Positions 12,975 through 20,705 of a stretch of 25,105 nt of DNA are shown here, one piece after another. The notes under the pieces are model-generated. The model made no database searches. It worked only from the letters and a program-made list of their open reading frames with translations, and was not told the origin of the DNA. Location: the NCBI GenBank assembly GCA_020847015.1, contig JADLCW010000241.1:1-25105 (forward strand). Direction: 5' to 3'. The translations under genes and the position numbers were made by a program. The stretch is from Thermomicrobiales bacterium (GTDB taxonomy: Bacteria; Chloroflexota; Chloroflexia; Thermomicrobiales; UBA6265). Within the stretch, counting starts at the first letter, position 1, and every line of letters begins with the position of its first letter.

Positions 12975-14684
12975 ATGGAAAGCAGGCTCAATTCCCGCGC
13001 CGATTTCGAGGCATTCCGCGCCCGCGCTCGTGAGCGCTGGAACGACCTGTGGGAAGGCGACCGGATGGTGGCGAGCGTCGGTCTCGACAGCTCAGCCACG
13101 CCCAAGGGAGCCGACAAGGTGCTTTCCGCCTGCAAGGCGGTGGCCTACGACACCGGCATGATCGTGCGCGAGGTGAGCGGCAACGGCGCCACATGGATGG
13201 AGCCGTGGGTCGAGGTCAAGCGCCCGGGTCAGCCGCCGATCGTTTACGGCCCGATCGACCCGGACGAGGTTCCCGCCCTGTTGGCCGGCAGACTCGAGTC
13301 GCGCGCCATTGGCGTACGCGGCGACACCGCGTTCGGGACGATTCCGCCGCTGTCGGAGATCCCCTTCTTCAAGCCTCAGCAGCGCATCGTGCTCCAGAAT
13401 GCGGGCATCATCGATCCCGGTTCGATCGAAGACGCGATCGGCCGCGGAGCCTACGACGCCTACTTCAAGGTGCTCTTCGAGATGAGCCAGGAGGAGGCCA
13501 TCGCCGAGGTCACCACGGCGAATGTCCGAGGGCGCGGCGGGGCCGGATTTCCGGCCGGCATCAAGTGGGAGAGCGGTCGCAAGGCAAAGGTGACGCCGAA
13601 ATTCGTCGTTTGCAACTCCCATGAGGGCGAACCGAACGTCTACAAGGATCGCCGAATTTTGGAGAGCGACCCGCACCGCGTGCTGGAAGGCATTCTCATT
13701 GCCTGCATCTCTGTCGGCGCCGAGCGGGGGTACAACTACATCGGTGGCGAGCACCCGGTGGCGATCGCGCGGTTTCGCAAGGCGGTTGCGGACGCTGAGC
13801 GCCTGGGTCTGATCGGCCGCAATGTGCTCGGCAGCGGCAAGGATGTGTTCTTCCGGGTCCGCACCGGCGGCGGCGCCTATATCTGCGGCGAGGGCTCGGC
13901 GCTGATGTACTCCATCATGGGGGTGCGCGGGATGCCGCGCACCAAGCCGCCCCGTTCGGTGGAAGAAGGCATCTGGCGGCGACCGACCGTCGCTAACAAC
14001 ACCGAAACGATGGCGAATATCCCCAGCATCATCCTTAACGGCGGGGCGTGGTACGCATCCATTGGCACCGAGAAGAGCAAGGGCACCAAACTCATGACGG
14101 TGCAGGGGCCGATGCAGACCCCGGGGCTGGTCGAAGTGCCGATGGGCACGACGCTGCGCACGCTGATGGAAGAGTGCTGGGGCGGCATGAAACCCGGTTT
14201 CACCTTCAAGGGCATCCAGACCGGGGGCGTTTCGGCCGGGCCGTTGAAGGAAGAACACTTCGACCTGCCAGTCGACTTCGATTCGCTCACTGAATACGGC
14301 GGAATGCTTGGGTCTGGCGGTTTTGTCGTGTTCGACTCCACCATCTGCGCGGTGGATTTCGCGCGCTATCTGACCGCTTTCAACCGCGTCGAATCCTGCT
14401 CCAAATGCGTGCCCTGTCACCGCGGCAACCCGGCGCTGGTGGAGATCGTCGACCGTATCCGGCTCGGTCGCGGTTCGATGGAAGATCTCGCGTTGATCGA
14501 GCGCACGTCCAAGCATGTCATCGAGTTGTCGCTGTGCGGGCTGGGGCAGGTTGCGCCGATGCCGCTGCTCGGAATGATGAAGCAATTCCCGGAGGAGTTC
14601 CGCGCTCATATCCTCGATGGCGTCTGCCCGGCCGGCGCTTGTCCGATCGATCGTCGCCCTGCGCGGGCCGCCGCGGCCGACTGA
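12975..14684 (+). CDS. nuoF: NADH-quinone oxidoreductase subunit F-like (FMN, NADH, 4Fe-4S)
   Basis: NuoF binds NADH and FMN and passes electrons through a [4Fe-4S] cluster. With ATG 12975 (CGGGAG upstream) the protein is 569 aa, longer than the about 430-aa classical subunit. FMN/NADH motifs are GRGGAGFP (187-194), HEGEPNVYKDR, GGGAYICGEGSAL and RTKPP. The cluster ligands are Cys475, Cys478 and Cys481 (SCSKCVPC) and Cys521 (LCGLGQ). The first 110 residues resemble the extra thioredoxin-like ferredoxin domain of HydB/HndC-type subunits. Here the cluster cysteines are replaced (SVGLDSSATPKG and VSGNGATWMEP). A short tail with CPAGACPID ends the protein. With NuoE it could be the diaphorase of a formate dehydrogenase or hydrogenase encoded elsewhere. 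Confidence 0.9.
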   Translation: MESRLNSRADFEAFRARARERWNDLWEGDRMVASVGLDSSATPKGADKVLSACKAVAYDTGMIVREVSGNGATWMEPWVEVKRPGQPPIVYGPIDPDEVPALLAGRLESRAIGVRGDTAFGTIPPLSEIPFFKPQQRIVLQNAGIIDPGSIEDAIGRGAYDAYFKVLFEMSQEEAIAEVTTANVRGRGGAGFPAGIKWESGRKAKVTPKFVVCNSHEGEPNVYKDRRILESDPHRVLEGILIACISVGAERGYNYIGGEHPVAIARFRKAVADAERLGLIGRNVLGSGKDVFFRVRTGGGAYICGEGSALMYSIMGVRGMPRTKPPRSVEEGIWRRPTVANNTETMANIPSIILNGGAWYASIGTEKSKGTKLMTVQGPMQTPGLVEVPMGTTLRTLMEECWGGMKPGFTFKGIQTGGVSAGPLKEEHFDLPVDFDSLTEYGGMLGSGGFVVFDSTICAVDFARYLTAFNRVESCSKCVPCHRGNPALVEIVDRIRLGRGSMEDLALIERTSKHVIELSLCGLGQVAPMPLLGMMKQFPEEFRAHILDGVCPAGACPIDRRPARAAAAD

Positions 14685-14705
14685 CGGCGCCGGCTCGATC
14701 CACGG

Positions 14706-15665
14706 CTATCCGCCCGCGTCGGCTCCCGCCGCCGCGGGCGTTTGCGTCGCCTCCACCAGCGTGCGCGCCCGCCGATCGGGCAGATTGAGCAGCACGACCC
14801 CGGAGACGACCGCGCCCGCGCCCGCCAGTTGCCAGTGGTCCAGCCGCTCCCCGAGGAGCGTCGCCGCCAGCGCAACCGACACGACCGGTTCCAGCGTCGC
14901 CAGAATGCTCGCCTCGCTCGACGGCAACCGGTTCAGCGCAAACAGATAGAGCGAGGTTGGCAGCAGTGTGGTGACGACGCCCGTGAATAGCGCGACCAGC
15001 ACGGTTTCGCGCGGCGAGGGCCACGCCCCCGGCGACACGATCGCTTTGACGCCGAACAGCGAAATGGCTCCGATCAGCAGGTAGTAGGCCACGACCGGCC
15101 GCGCCCCGAGACGGGTCACCAGCGGTTTGCCGAACAGGGTGTAGCCGGCGTAGGCGATCGCCGCGACCAGCGCGATCGCCAGCCCCGAGGGCGTGCCCGC
15201 CAGAGACGATGGGGAATAGAGCCGCATAACCAGGGCGATGCCACCGAAGCACATCCCCAGCGCTGCGACTTTGCGACCAGTCAGCGGTTCGTCCAACCAA
15301 AGCGCGGCGCAGATGGTGACGATGGCCGGAGCGATATACAGCATGGTCGTGCCGACCGAGGCGCTGGTTCCGGCAAATCCATAGATCGTGGCGATGTAGA
15401 ACAGGGTGCACGACCAGAGACCATAGCCGATCAGCAACGGCAGATCGCGCCAGGCGATGCGCAGCGCCGAGCGATCCTCGAGCAACAAGACTGCCCACAG
15501 AACGAGCGCTGCCCCGCCAGCTCGCAGGAGCGAGACGGTCACGCCGTCGATGTCGATGCGGTCGAGAATCAGCAGAAACGAGGTGCCCGTGGTCGCCCAG
15601 CAGCAGGCGGCGGCCAGCACCGCGAGCACCGCCAGACCGCGCCCGTGCGGGAGCCGTTCACGCAC
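14706..15665 (-). CDS. EamA-family (DMT superfamily) transporter
   Basis: DMT-superfamily carriers of this type often export amino acids or metabolites; the substrate is not predictable here. The 319-aa protein has about ten helices in two homologous halves. The N-terminal motif CCWATTGTSFLLI leads the first half, YTLFGKPLVTRLGARPV falls in the second, and LEPVVSVALAATLLGERL is the typical EamA signature before the last helices. The start is GTG 15665 with GAGGAA five bases upstream on the minus strand. It follows the ornithine cyclodeaminase-family gene by 45 bases, suggesting a two-gene operon, and is convergent with nuoF (21-base gap with no clear terminator). Confidence 0.9.
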   Translation of the reverse strand: MRERLPHGRGLAVLAVLAAACCWATTGTSFLLILDRIDIDGVTVSLLRAGGAALVLWAVLLLEDRSALRIAWRDLPLLIGYGLWSCTLFYIATIYGFAGTSASVGTTMLYIAPAIVTICAALWLDEPLTGRKVAALGMCFGGIALVMRLYSPSSLAGTPSGLAIALVAAIAYAGYTLFGKPLVTRLGARPVVAYYLLIGAISLFGVKAIVSPGAWPSPRETVLVALFTGVVTTLLPTSLYLFALNRLPSSEASILATLEPVVSVALAATLLGERLDHWQLAGAGAVVSGVVLLNLPDRRARTLVEATQTPAAAGADAGG

Positions 15666-15710
15666 CGCAGTTCCTCATTTCCTGCGCCCATCGGACCGTG
15701 CATCCCTACC

Positions 15711-16700
15711 CTACCCGAGATCGAACTCGATGCCGGCGCCCGACGCTCGTGCGCGATCGTACGCGCGGCGCGCGACGACGACATCCTGCACGGCATTGCC
15801 AACCGTCTTGAACAGCGTGATCTCTTCGTCGCTCTGGCGGCGCGGCGCCGTGCCGGCGACGACCATGCCCAGTTCGTACCGGAAGTGGTCGCGGTCGACC
15901 AACCCCTGTTCCAGCGGGACGATCAGGTCGCCTGCCTCGGCCAACGCGGCATCGATGGCGTCCAGCGTGACCGACGCCCGTTGCACGAGACCCGCTGGCA
16001 ACTCCTGCATTTCCGGGGTGTAGGCGCCGATCGCATTGACATGCGTGCCTGGCTGTACGTTCGCATCGTCGAACACCGGTGTGCGCGCCGTGGTCGCGGT
16101 GCAGATGATATCTGCTTCGCGCACGGCGGTATTGGCGTCAGAGCTCGTTTCCAAACGGTCGAGCACGTCGGGCCAATCCCGCTGCAGGATGCCGCGAAGC
16201 CGCTCCAGCGCCTCGGGAAACACGTCGACGGCGATGATGCGTTCGATCGGGCGCACCGCGCACACGGCGGCAATTTGGGTCGCCCCCTGCGCACCCGCCC
16301 CAATCGCCACCAGTGTCCGGCTTTCGGGGCGAGCCAGCAGATCGGTGGCGGCCCCAGAGACGGCACCGGTGCGAAGCGCGGTCAAGTATGTGCCATCCAT
16401 CACTGCCAACGCCTGCCCGGTTTCGGAGTCGATCAGGCACACCAGCGCGTGGATGACCGGTAATCCCTTCGAGGCATTGTTCTTGAAGACATTGACCAGC
16501 TTGACGCCGAGCGCGTCCATGGCTGGCACGAAGGCGGGCATGAAGAGGGCGTCGCCATTGTGCTGCTCGACCGGAATCACGGTTCGCAGCGGGGAGGTCG
16601 TGCGACCAGCGGAGAGTTCCGCAAATGCTTGCTTCATGAGGTCGATCGCATCCGGCATGGACACCAGATGCTGCACATCGGATCGGGTCAGCGCCAGCAT
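15711..16700 (-). CDS. Ornithine cyclodeaminase / mu-crystallin family NAD(P)-dependent enzyme
   Basis: The family includes ornithine cyclodeaminase, alanine dehydrogenase and ketimine reductases. The 329-aa protein has the usual features: GVKLVNVFKNN (Lys67), TYLTALRTGAVSG (Arg110), the dinucleotide-binding GAGAQG (134-139) and TVGNAVQDVVVA near the C-terminus. In Pseudomonas ornithine cyclodeaminase the catalytic Asp lies in a GGDCPGK motif; the matching stretch here reads IGAYTPEMQEL, with no Asp. This points to a different reaction, such as imine reduction. ATG 16700 has GAGGAG nine bases upstream. A promoter (16744-16772, minus) precedes it and an EamA transporter gene follows. Confidence 0.88.
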   Translation of the reverse strand: MLALTRSDVQHLVSMPDAIDLMKQAFAELSAGRTTSPLRTVIPVEQHNGDALFMPAFVPAMDALGVKLVNVFKNNASKGLPVIHALVCLIDSETGQALAVMDGTYLTALRTGAVSGAATDLLARPESRTLVAIGAGAQGATQIAAVCAVRPIERIIAVDVFPEALERLRGILQRDWPDVLDRLETSSDANTAVREADIICTATTARTPVFDDANVQPGTHVNAIGAYTPEMQELPAGLVQRASVTLDAIDAALAEAGDLIVPLEQGLVDRDHFRYELGMVVAGTAPRRQSDEEITLFKTVGNAVQDVVVARRAYDRARASGAGIEFDLG

Positions 16701-16743
16701 GGATTCTATCTCCTCAGCAGGGGCAAATCGTTACGGCTGCGCG

Positions 16744-16772
16744 AGTCTAGCCCTCGCCGACGGTTGCCGCAA
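16744..16772 (-). promoter_or_regulatory. Promoter for the cyclodeaminase-family/EamA operon
   Basis: On the minus strand, TTGCGG (16772-16767), a 17-base spacer and TAGACT (16749-16744) lie upstream of the ATG at 16700, giving a leader of about 37 bases. A TATGCT at 16801-16806 on plus may be the -10 for the divergent NIF3 gene, but it has no good -35. Confidence 0.5.
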
Positions 16773-16846
16773 CGGCGGCGCTGGCCAGCGATCGATGGCG
16801 TATGCTGATCCGCAAGGGAACCGCGCGCGTGATGGAGGAGGTCGTG

Positions 16847-17632
16847 ATGGCGCCCGCTCGCCTGCATGAACTGGTGGCAGCGACGACGGCCTATGTCGAT
16901 CCCCGCCAGATTCCCGACTATGCCGTCACCGGCCTCCAGATCGAAGGATCTCGAGAGGCTGTGCGCCGCATCGCCGTCGGAGTCAGCGCCAATCGCGATC
17001 TGTTTCGCGCCGCCGCCGACTGGGACGCCGATGCGGTGCTCGTTCACCACGGGTTGTTCTGGGATAGTGACGATCCGGACCAAGACCCGGCGCGCTCCTA
17101 CGACGAGCGTCGGGCCGCGTTTCTCCGCGATCGTGGCATGAGCCTGATCGCGTACCACCTTCCGCTCGATGCTCATCCCGAGGTCGGCAACAATCGCCAG
17201 ATCGCCGACAAACTTGGCCTGGTGGTGGAAACGTTCGATTTCGCTCCGCTTCCTGGAGCTGGTGTTGCCATCGGGCTTGTAGCGCGCGCACGGGAACCGC
17301 TGGCGACTGAAGATATGCTGGAGCGGGCGGCACGCGTCTTCGGGCAGGCGCCGACCGTCATCGCTGGCGGGCCGGCGATAATTTCCCGCATGGCGATCGT
17401 TTCCGGCGGCGGCGCGAGCGAGATCTACGCGGCCATCGACCGTGGCCTCGACGCCTATTTGACGGGTGAAGGGAGAGAGTGGATTCCCGGTCTCGCTCGC
17501 GAGGGCAGCATCAACTTCTTCGCCGTCGGGCATCACGCGAGCGAAGTCGGTGGCGTGCAGGCGCTGGCCCACTGGATGGAGCGTCAGTTCGGCGTCGAGA
17601 CGCGCTTCTTCCCTCAAGCGAATCCGTTTTGA
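16847..17632 (+). CDS. NIF3 family dinuclear metal-center protein (GTP cyclohydrolase I type 2 homolog)
   Basis: NIF3/YbgI proteins form hexameric rings with a two-metal site; the cellular role is uncertain, despite the database name GTP cyclohydrolase I type 2. The 261-aa product has the metal ligands His67/His68 (LVHHGLFW), His104 and Asp108 (YHLPLDAH), and His229/Glu233 (GHHASEVGG). DYAVTGLQIEG is the usual N-terminal motif. ATG 16847 is chosen because GGAGGAGG lies five bases upstream (16834-16841); upstream ATGs at 16802 and 16832 would add unconserved residues. It is divergent from the cyclodeaminase-family gene and precedes the dxs promoter. Confidence 0.9.
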   Translation: MAPARLHELVAATTAYVDPRQIPDYAVTGLQIEGSREAVRRIAVGVSANRDLFRAAADWDADAVLVHHGLFWDSDDPDQDPARSYDERRAAFLRDRGMSLIAYHLPLDAHPEVGNNRQIADKLGLVVETFDFAPLPGAGVAIGLVARAREPLATEDMLERAARVFGQAPTVIAGGPAIISRMAIVSGGGASEIYAAIDRGLDAYLTGEGREWIPGLAREGSINFFAVGHHASEVGGVQALAHWMERQFGVETRFFPQANPF

Positions 17633-17691
17633 CGCATTCGTCCTGGAGGTCGCACGACCGCTAATTGCGCCTCCGGATGATGGCGCGCGGT

Positions 17692-17720
17692 TTGACGCTG
17701 GCCGACGGGATTGTTACTTT
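17692..17720 (+). promoter_or_regulatory. Strong extended promoter for dxs
   Basis: TTGACG (17692-17697), exactly 17 bases, and TACTTT (17715-17720), with TGT before the -10 as an extended element. The transcript would start near 17727, about 108 bases before dxs. Confidence 0.65.
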
Positions 17721-17789
17721 CTTTATTGAACCGCGTCCGCGGACCAGGCGGCGCCGACTGGTTCCATTGCGCCGCCACGCCGGGGGCCA

Positions 17790-17811
17790 GTCGCCGCGTT
17801 TCGCGGGCGAC
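17790..17811 (+). other. Hairpin in the dxs leader
   Basis: GTCGCC-GCG (17790-17798) pairs with CGC (17802-17804) and GGCGAC (17806-17811) around a TTT loop, with one bulged G. It ends just before the GGAAGGGAG ribosome site of dxs. Upstream, GTCCGCGGAC is a perfect 10-bp palindrome. I see none of the conserved elements of a TPP riboswitch. A structured leader that affects translation is possible but unproven. Confidence 0.35.
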
Positions 17812-17834
17812 GCCCGGAAGGGAGTCAGATCGAC

Positions 17835-19790
17835 ATGCCACGCAGCTCCGCTGCGGATCGGGACGCGCCGCGCGACGATGCGCCAGCCACCCCCACGTTC
17901 GACCGCATCTCGGCCCCCGCCGATCTCAAGGCGCTCTCGATTGCCGAATTGACCGATCTCGCGGCTGAGATTCGCGGCGAATTGATTCGCGTCGTAAGCA
18001 ACAATGGCGGGCACTTGGGAGCCTCGCTCGGTACGGTCGAACTCGCCATCGCGCTCCATTACGTTTTTGCGTCGCCTCGTGACCGGATCGTGTGGGATGT
18101 CGGTCATCAGGCCTATGTCCACAAGTTGCTGACCGGGCGCCGCGATCGATTTCCCACGATCCGTCAGGAAGGCGGCCTATCCGGCTTCCTCTCGCGAGAC
18201 GAGAGCGAGCACGACGCCTTCGGAGCGGGTCACGCCTCCACATCGATTTCGGCTGCGCTCGGCATGGCGGTGGCGTTCCACCGAACTGGCCAAGGGGACC
18301 GCCGCGTCGTCGCGGTCATTGGCGACGGGGCGCTCACCGGCGGCATGGCCTTTGAGGCGTTGAACAACGCCGGAATCCTGAATTTGCCCTTCCTGGTCGT
18401 GCTCAACGACAACGAAATGTCGATCGCGCCCAATGTCGGAGCCATCTCTCGCTATCTCGACCGCGTCCGAACCGACAGGCGCTACAACCGGGCCAAGGAC
18501 GAACTCGCGCGCAACATCGGCCGCCTGCCGCAGGGGGATCTGCTGGTCGAACTCGGCAAGCGCTGGAAAGACTCCGTCAAGGAGTTCGTCTATCACGCTC
18601 AGATCTGGGAAGAACTCGGATTCACGTACGTCGGTCCGGTCGACGGGCACGACCTGCGCGATCTGATCGATGCGCTGCACCAGGTGCGCAACGTGGAGGG
18701 ACCGGCGTTTCTTCACGTCGTGACAGCCAAGGGACGCGGTTTCGATGGGGCCGAGCAAGATCGCGAGCGCGTGCATGCGGTCTCGGCTCCGGCTCCGCCC
18801 GGCGCCCCGCCCTCGCCGCCCAAGTATCAGGACGTCTTCGCCCGAACATTGATCGATCTGGCGGCGGCCGATCCGCGCGTGGTCGCGATTACGGCGGCAA
18901 TGCCGACCGGAACCTCGCTGGCGAGGTTCCAGGCGGCCTATCCGGATCGCTTTTTTGATGTGGGCATTGCCGAGCAGCATGCGGTCACGTTTGCCGCCGG
19001 GCTCGCCGCCGGGGGTCAGCGCCCGGTTGCGGCGATCTACTCCACGTTCCTGCAACGGGCGTACGACCAGATCGCGCACGATGTCTGTCTCCAGCGATTG
19101 CCGGTGGTGTTCGCGCTCGACCGCGCCGGGTTTGCTGGTGACGATGGCCGCACCCATCACGGCATCTACGATCTCTCATACCTCCGCTGTCTCCCCAACA
19201 TGACGATCGTGGCTCCGAAGGACGAAAACGAACTTCGCCATCTGCTGAAAACGGCGCTGGAGCATGACTCTGGGCCGGTCGCCATCCGCTACCCGCGAGG
19301 AGCCGGGGTTGGCGTGGCGATGGATGAACCGCTCCACGCCCTCCCCTATGGCCGAGCCGAGGTGCTGCAGGAGGGCGATGACGTGGCGATCGTGGCGGTC
19401 GGGGCGATGGTGCTTCCGGCCGAGCGTGCAGCCGACCGACTGCGCGCGGTTGGGATCTCGACTGCCGTGATTAACGCTCGTTTCGTGAAACCACTCGATG
19501 AAGCGACAATCGTCAGGTTCGCGGAGCGTTGCGGAGCGATTGTGACGGTGGAGGAAAACGCCGTCGCCGGAGGATTTGGCGCCGCCGTGCTGGAGTTGCT
19601 CGCCGCGCGCGGCCTCGCGATTCCGGTTGCCACGCTCGGCGTGCCGGATCGCGTGTTCGAACACGCGCCGCAAGCCCGGCTGCGGGAAAAGGCGGGCTTG
19701 ACGCCGGACGGCATCGTCGCGGTTGTCAACGATCTCTTGACCCGACATAGCAAACGGCCGGCGATCGCACTCGCCAACCGGCTCGGGTAG
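17835..19790 (+). CDS. dxs: 1-deoxy-D-xylulose-5-phosphate synthase
   Basis: Dxs condenses pyruvate and glyceraldehyde 3-phosphate with thiamine diphosphate, the first step of the MEP isoprenoid pathway. The 651-aa length is normal. Visible motifs are GHQAYVHKLLTGR, the ThDP/Mg site GDGALTGGMAFEALNNAG (GDG at 163-165), NDNEMSIAPNVGA, YVGPVDGHD, the catalytic Glu380 in GIAEQHAVTFAAGLA, and DDGRTHHGIYDLSYLR in the pyrimidine domain. The C-terminal transketolase domain ends with HAPQARLREKAGLTPDGI. ATG 17835 follows GGAAGGGAG. rsmG starts 60 bases downstream. The glyceraldehyde 3-phosphate consumed here is also the substrate of the nearby gap product. Confidence 0.96.
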   Translation: MPRSSAADRDAPRDDAPATPTFDRISAPADLKALSIAELTDLAAEIRGELIRVVSNNGGHLGASLGTVELAIALHYVFASPRDRIVWDVGHQAYVHKLLTGRRDRFPTIRQEGGLSGFLSRDESEHDAFGAGHASTSISAALGMAVAFHRTGQGDRRVVAVIGDGALTGGMAFEALNNAGILNLPFLVVLNDNEMSIAPNVGAISRYLDRVRTDRRYNRAKDELARNIGRLPQGDLLVELGKRWKDSVKEFVYHAQIWEELGFTYVGPVDGHDLRDLIDALHQVRNVEGPAFLHVVTAKGRGFDGAEQDRERVHAVSAPAPPGAPPSPPKYQDVFARTLIDLAAADPRVVAITAAMPTGTSLARFQAAYPDRFFDVGIAEQHAVTFAAGLAAGGQRPVAAIYSTFLQRAYDQIAHDVCLQRLPVVFALDRAGFAGDDGRTHHGIYDLSYLRCLPNMTIVAPKDENELRHLLKTALEHDSGPVAIRYPRGAGVGVAMDEPLHALPYGRAEVLQEGDDVAIVAVGAMVLPAERAADRLRAVGISTAVINARFVKPLDEATIVRFAERCGAIVTVEENAVAGGFGAAVLELLAARGLAIPVATLGVPDRVFEHAPQARLREKAGLTPDGIVAVVNDLLTRHSKRPAIALANRLG

Positions 19791-19850
19791 ACTCGTGGCG
19801 GAATCGATCGGTGCTGGCGGATCTGAGGAGATGAGCCAACGGGGGAGCGC

Positions 19851-20705
19851 GTGACGGCGACCGGATCCGAGCATGAGGCGGCGCGTGCCGCGACGGCAAC
19901 TGAAATCCCGGATGCGCCCCCGTGGGAAGGACTTTCAGTGGCGTCGGCGAAGCTCGGCGCGCCGCTCCCACCCGAACACCTGGATCGCCTCCTCCGCTAC
20001 CGCGATCTGCTCATCGAATGGAATGCCCGATTCAATCTGACCGCGCTTCACCAACCGGACGCGATCGAGCAGCGGCTGATCCTCGACGCCCTGCGCTTGC
20101 TCCCAGCTATCGACGTCGTTGTGGCTGATGCCTCAGAGGTTGTCTCCCTCGTTGACGTTGGTTCCGGCGGCGGATTTCCCGGATTGCCGATCGCCATCTG
20201 CCGACCGAAGGTCCAGGTCAGGCTGATGGAGGCGACCGGGAAGAAGGTCGGTTTTCTGAACGAGGCGATTCGCGATCTCGGATTGGGCAATGCCCGCGCT
20301 GTCCATGGCCGCGCCGAAGATCTCGGCCACGATCTTGACTATCGCGGTCAATTTGATATCGCCACGGCGAGAGCCGTAGCTTCGCTGCCGGCTTTGATTG
20401 AACTCACGATGCCGTTGCTGCGGCTCGGCGGGTCGGCATTCTTTCCTAAAGGAACCAATCTGGCAGAAGAATTGCGCGAGTCTGCGGCGGCGTGCCGCGC
20501 ATTGGGAGCAGTCATCGTCGGTGACGAGGTGCTGCCGGGCGGTGAAACGCGTCTCATCTCGGTGCACAAGCGGGACGCGACGCCGGACCGGTACCCGCGC
20601 CGTGCTGGGATCCCGGCCCGGGAGCCGATTGGCGCAGCAGCGCCTGGGCGTACCGGTCGCGACACACACGCTCGACGGCGAGCGGGAACGGACGATCGCC
20701 CATGA
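19851..20705 (+). CDS. rsmG: 16S rRNA (guanine527-N7)-methyltransferase RsmG (GidB)
   Basis: RsmG methylates N7 of G527 in 16S rRNA using S-adenosylmethionine. The 284-aa product includes the RsmG hallmarks YRDLLIEWNARFNLTAL, the SAM site VDVGSGGGFPGLPIAI, EATGKKVGFLNEAI, GRAEDLG and ATARAVASLPALIEL. The usual C-terminal end YPRRAGIPAREP is followed by about 28 Arg-rich residues. GTG 19851 has GGGGGAG four bases before it. An in-frame GTG at 19938 also has a good site (GGGAAGGA, six bases upstream) and would remove 29 unconserved residues, so the start is uncertain. A TAGACT -10-like hexamer overlaps the dxs stop. The stop overlaps the next start as ATGA. Confidence 0.92.
   Translation: MTATGSEHEAARAATATEIPDAPPWEGLSVASAKLGAPLPPEHLDRLLRYRDLLIEWNARFNLTALHQPDAIEQRLILDALRLLPAIDVVVADASEVVSLVDVGSGGGFPGLPIAICRPKVQVRLMEATGKKVGFLNEAIRDLGLGNARAVHGRAEDLGHDLDYRGQFDIATARAVASLPALIELTMPLLRLGGSAFFPKGTNLAEELRESAAACRALGAVIVGDEVLPGGETRLISVHKRDATPDRYPRRAGIPAREPIGAAAPGRTGRDTHARRRAGTDDRP

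Noticed and set aside
13092..14609. 505-codon minus-strand open frame opposite nuoF
   Set aside because: It is the antisense shadow of a GC-rich gene; the plus strand carries all NuoF motifs.
17721..17834. TPP riboswitch upstream of dxs
   Set aside because: The conserved CUGAGA and ACCUGAUC-type elements are not visible.
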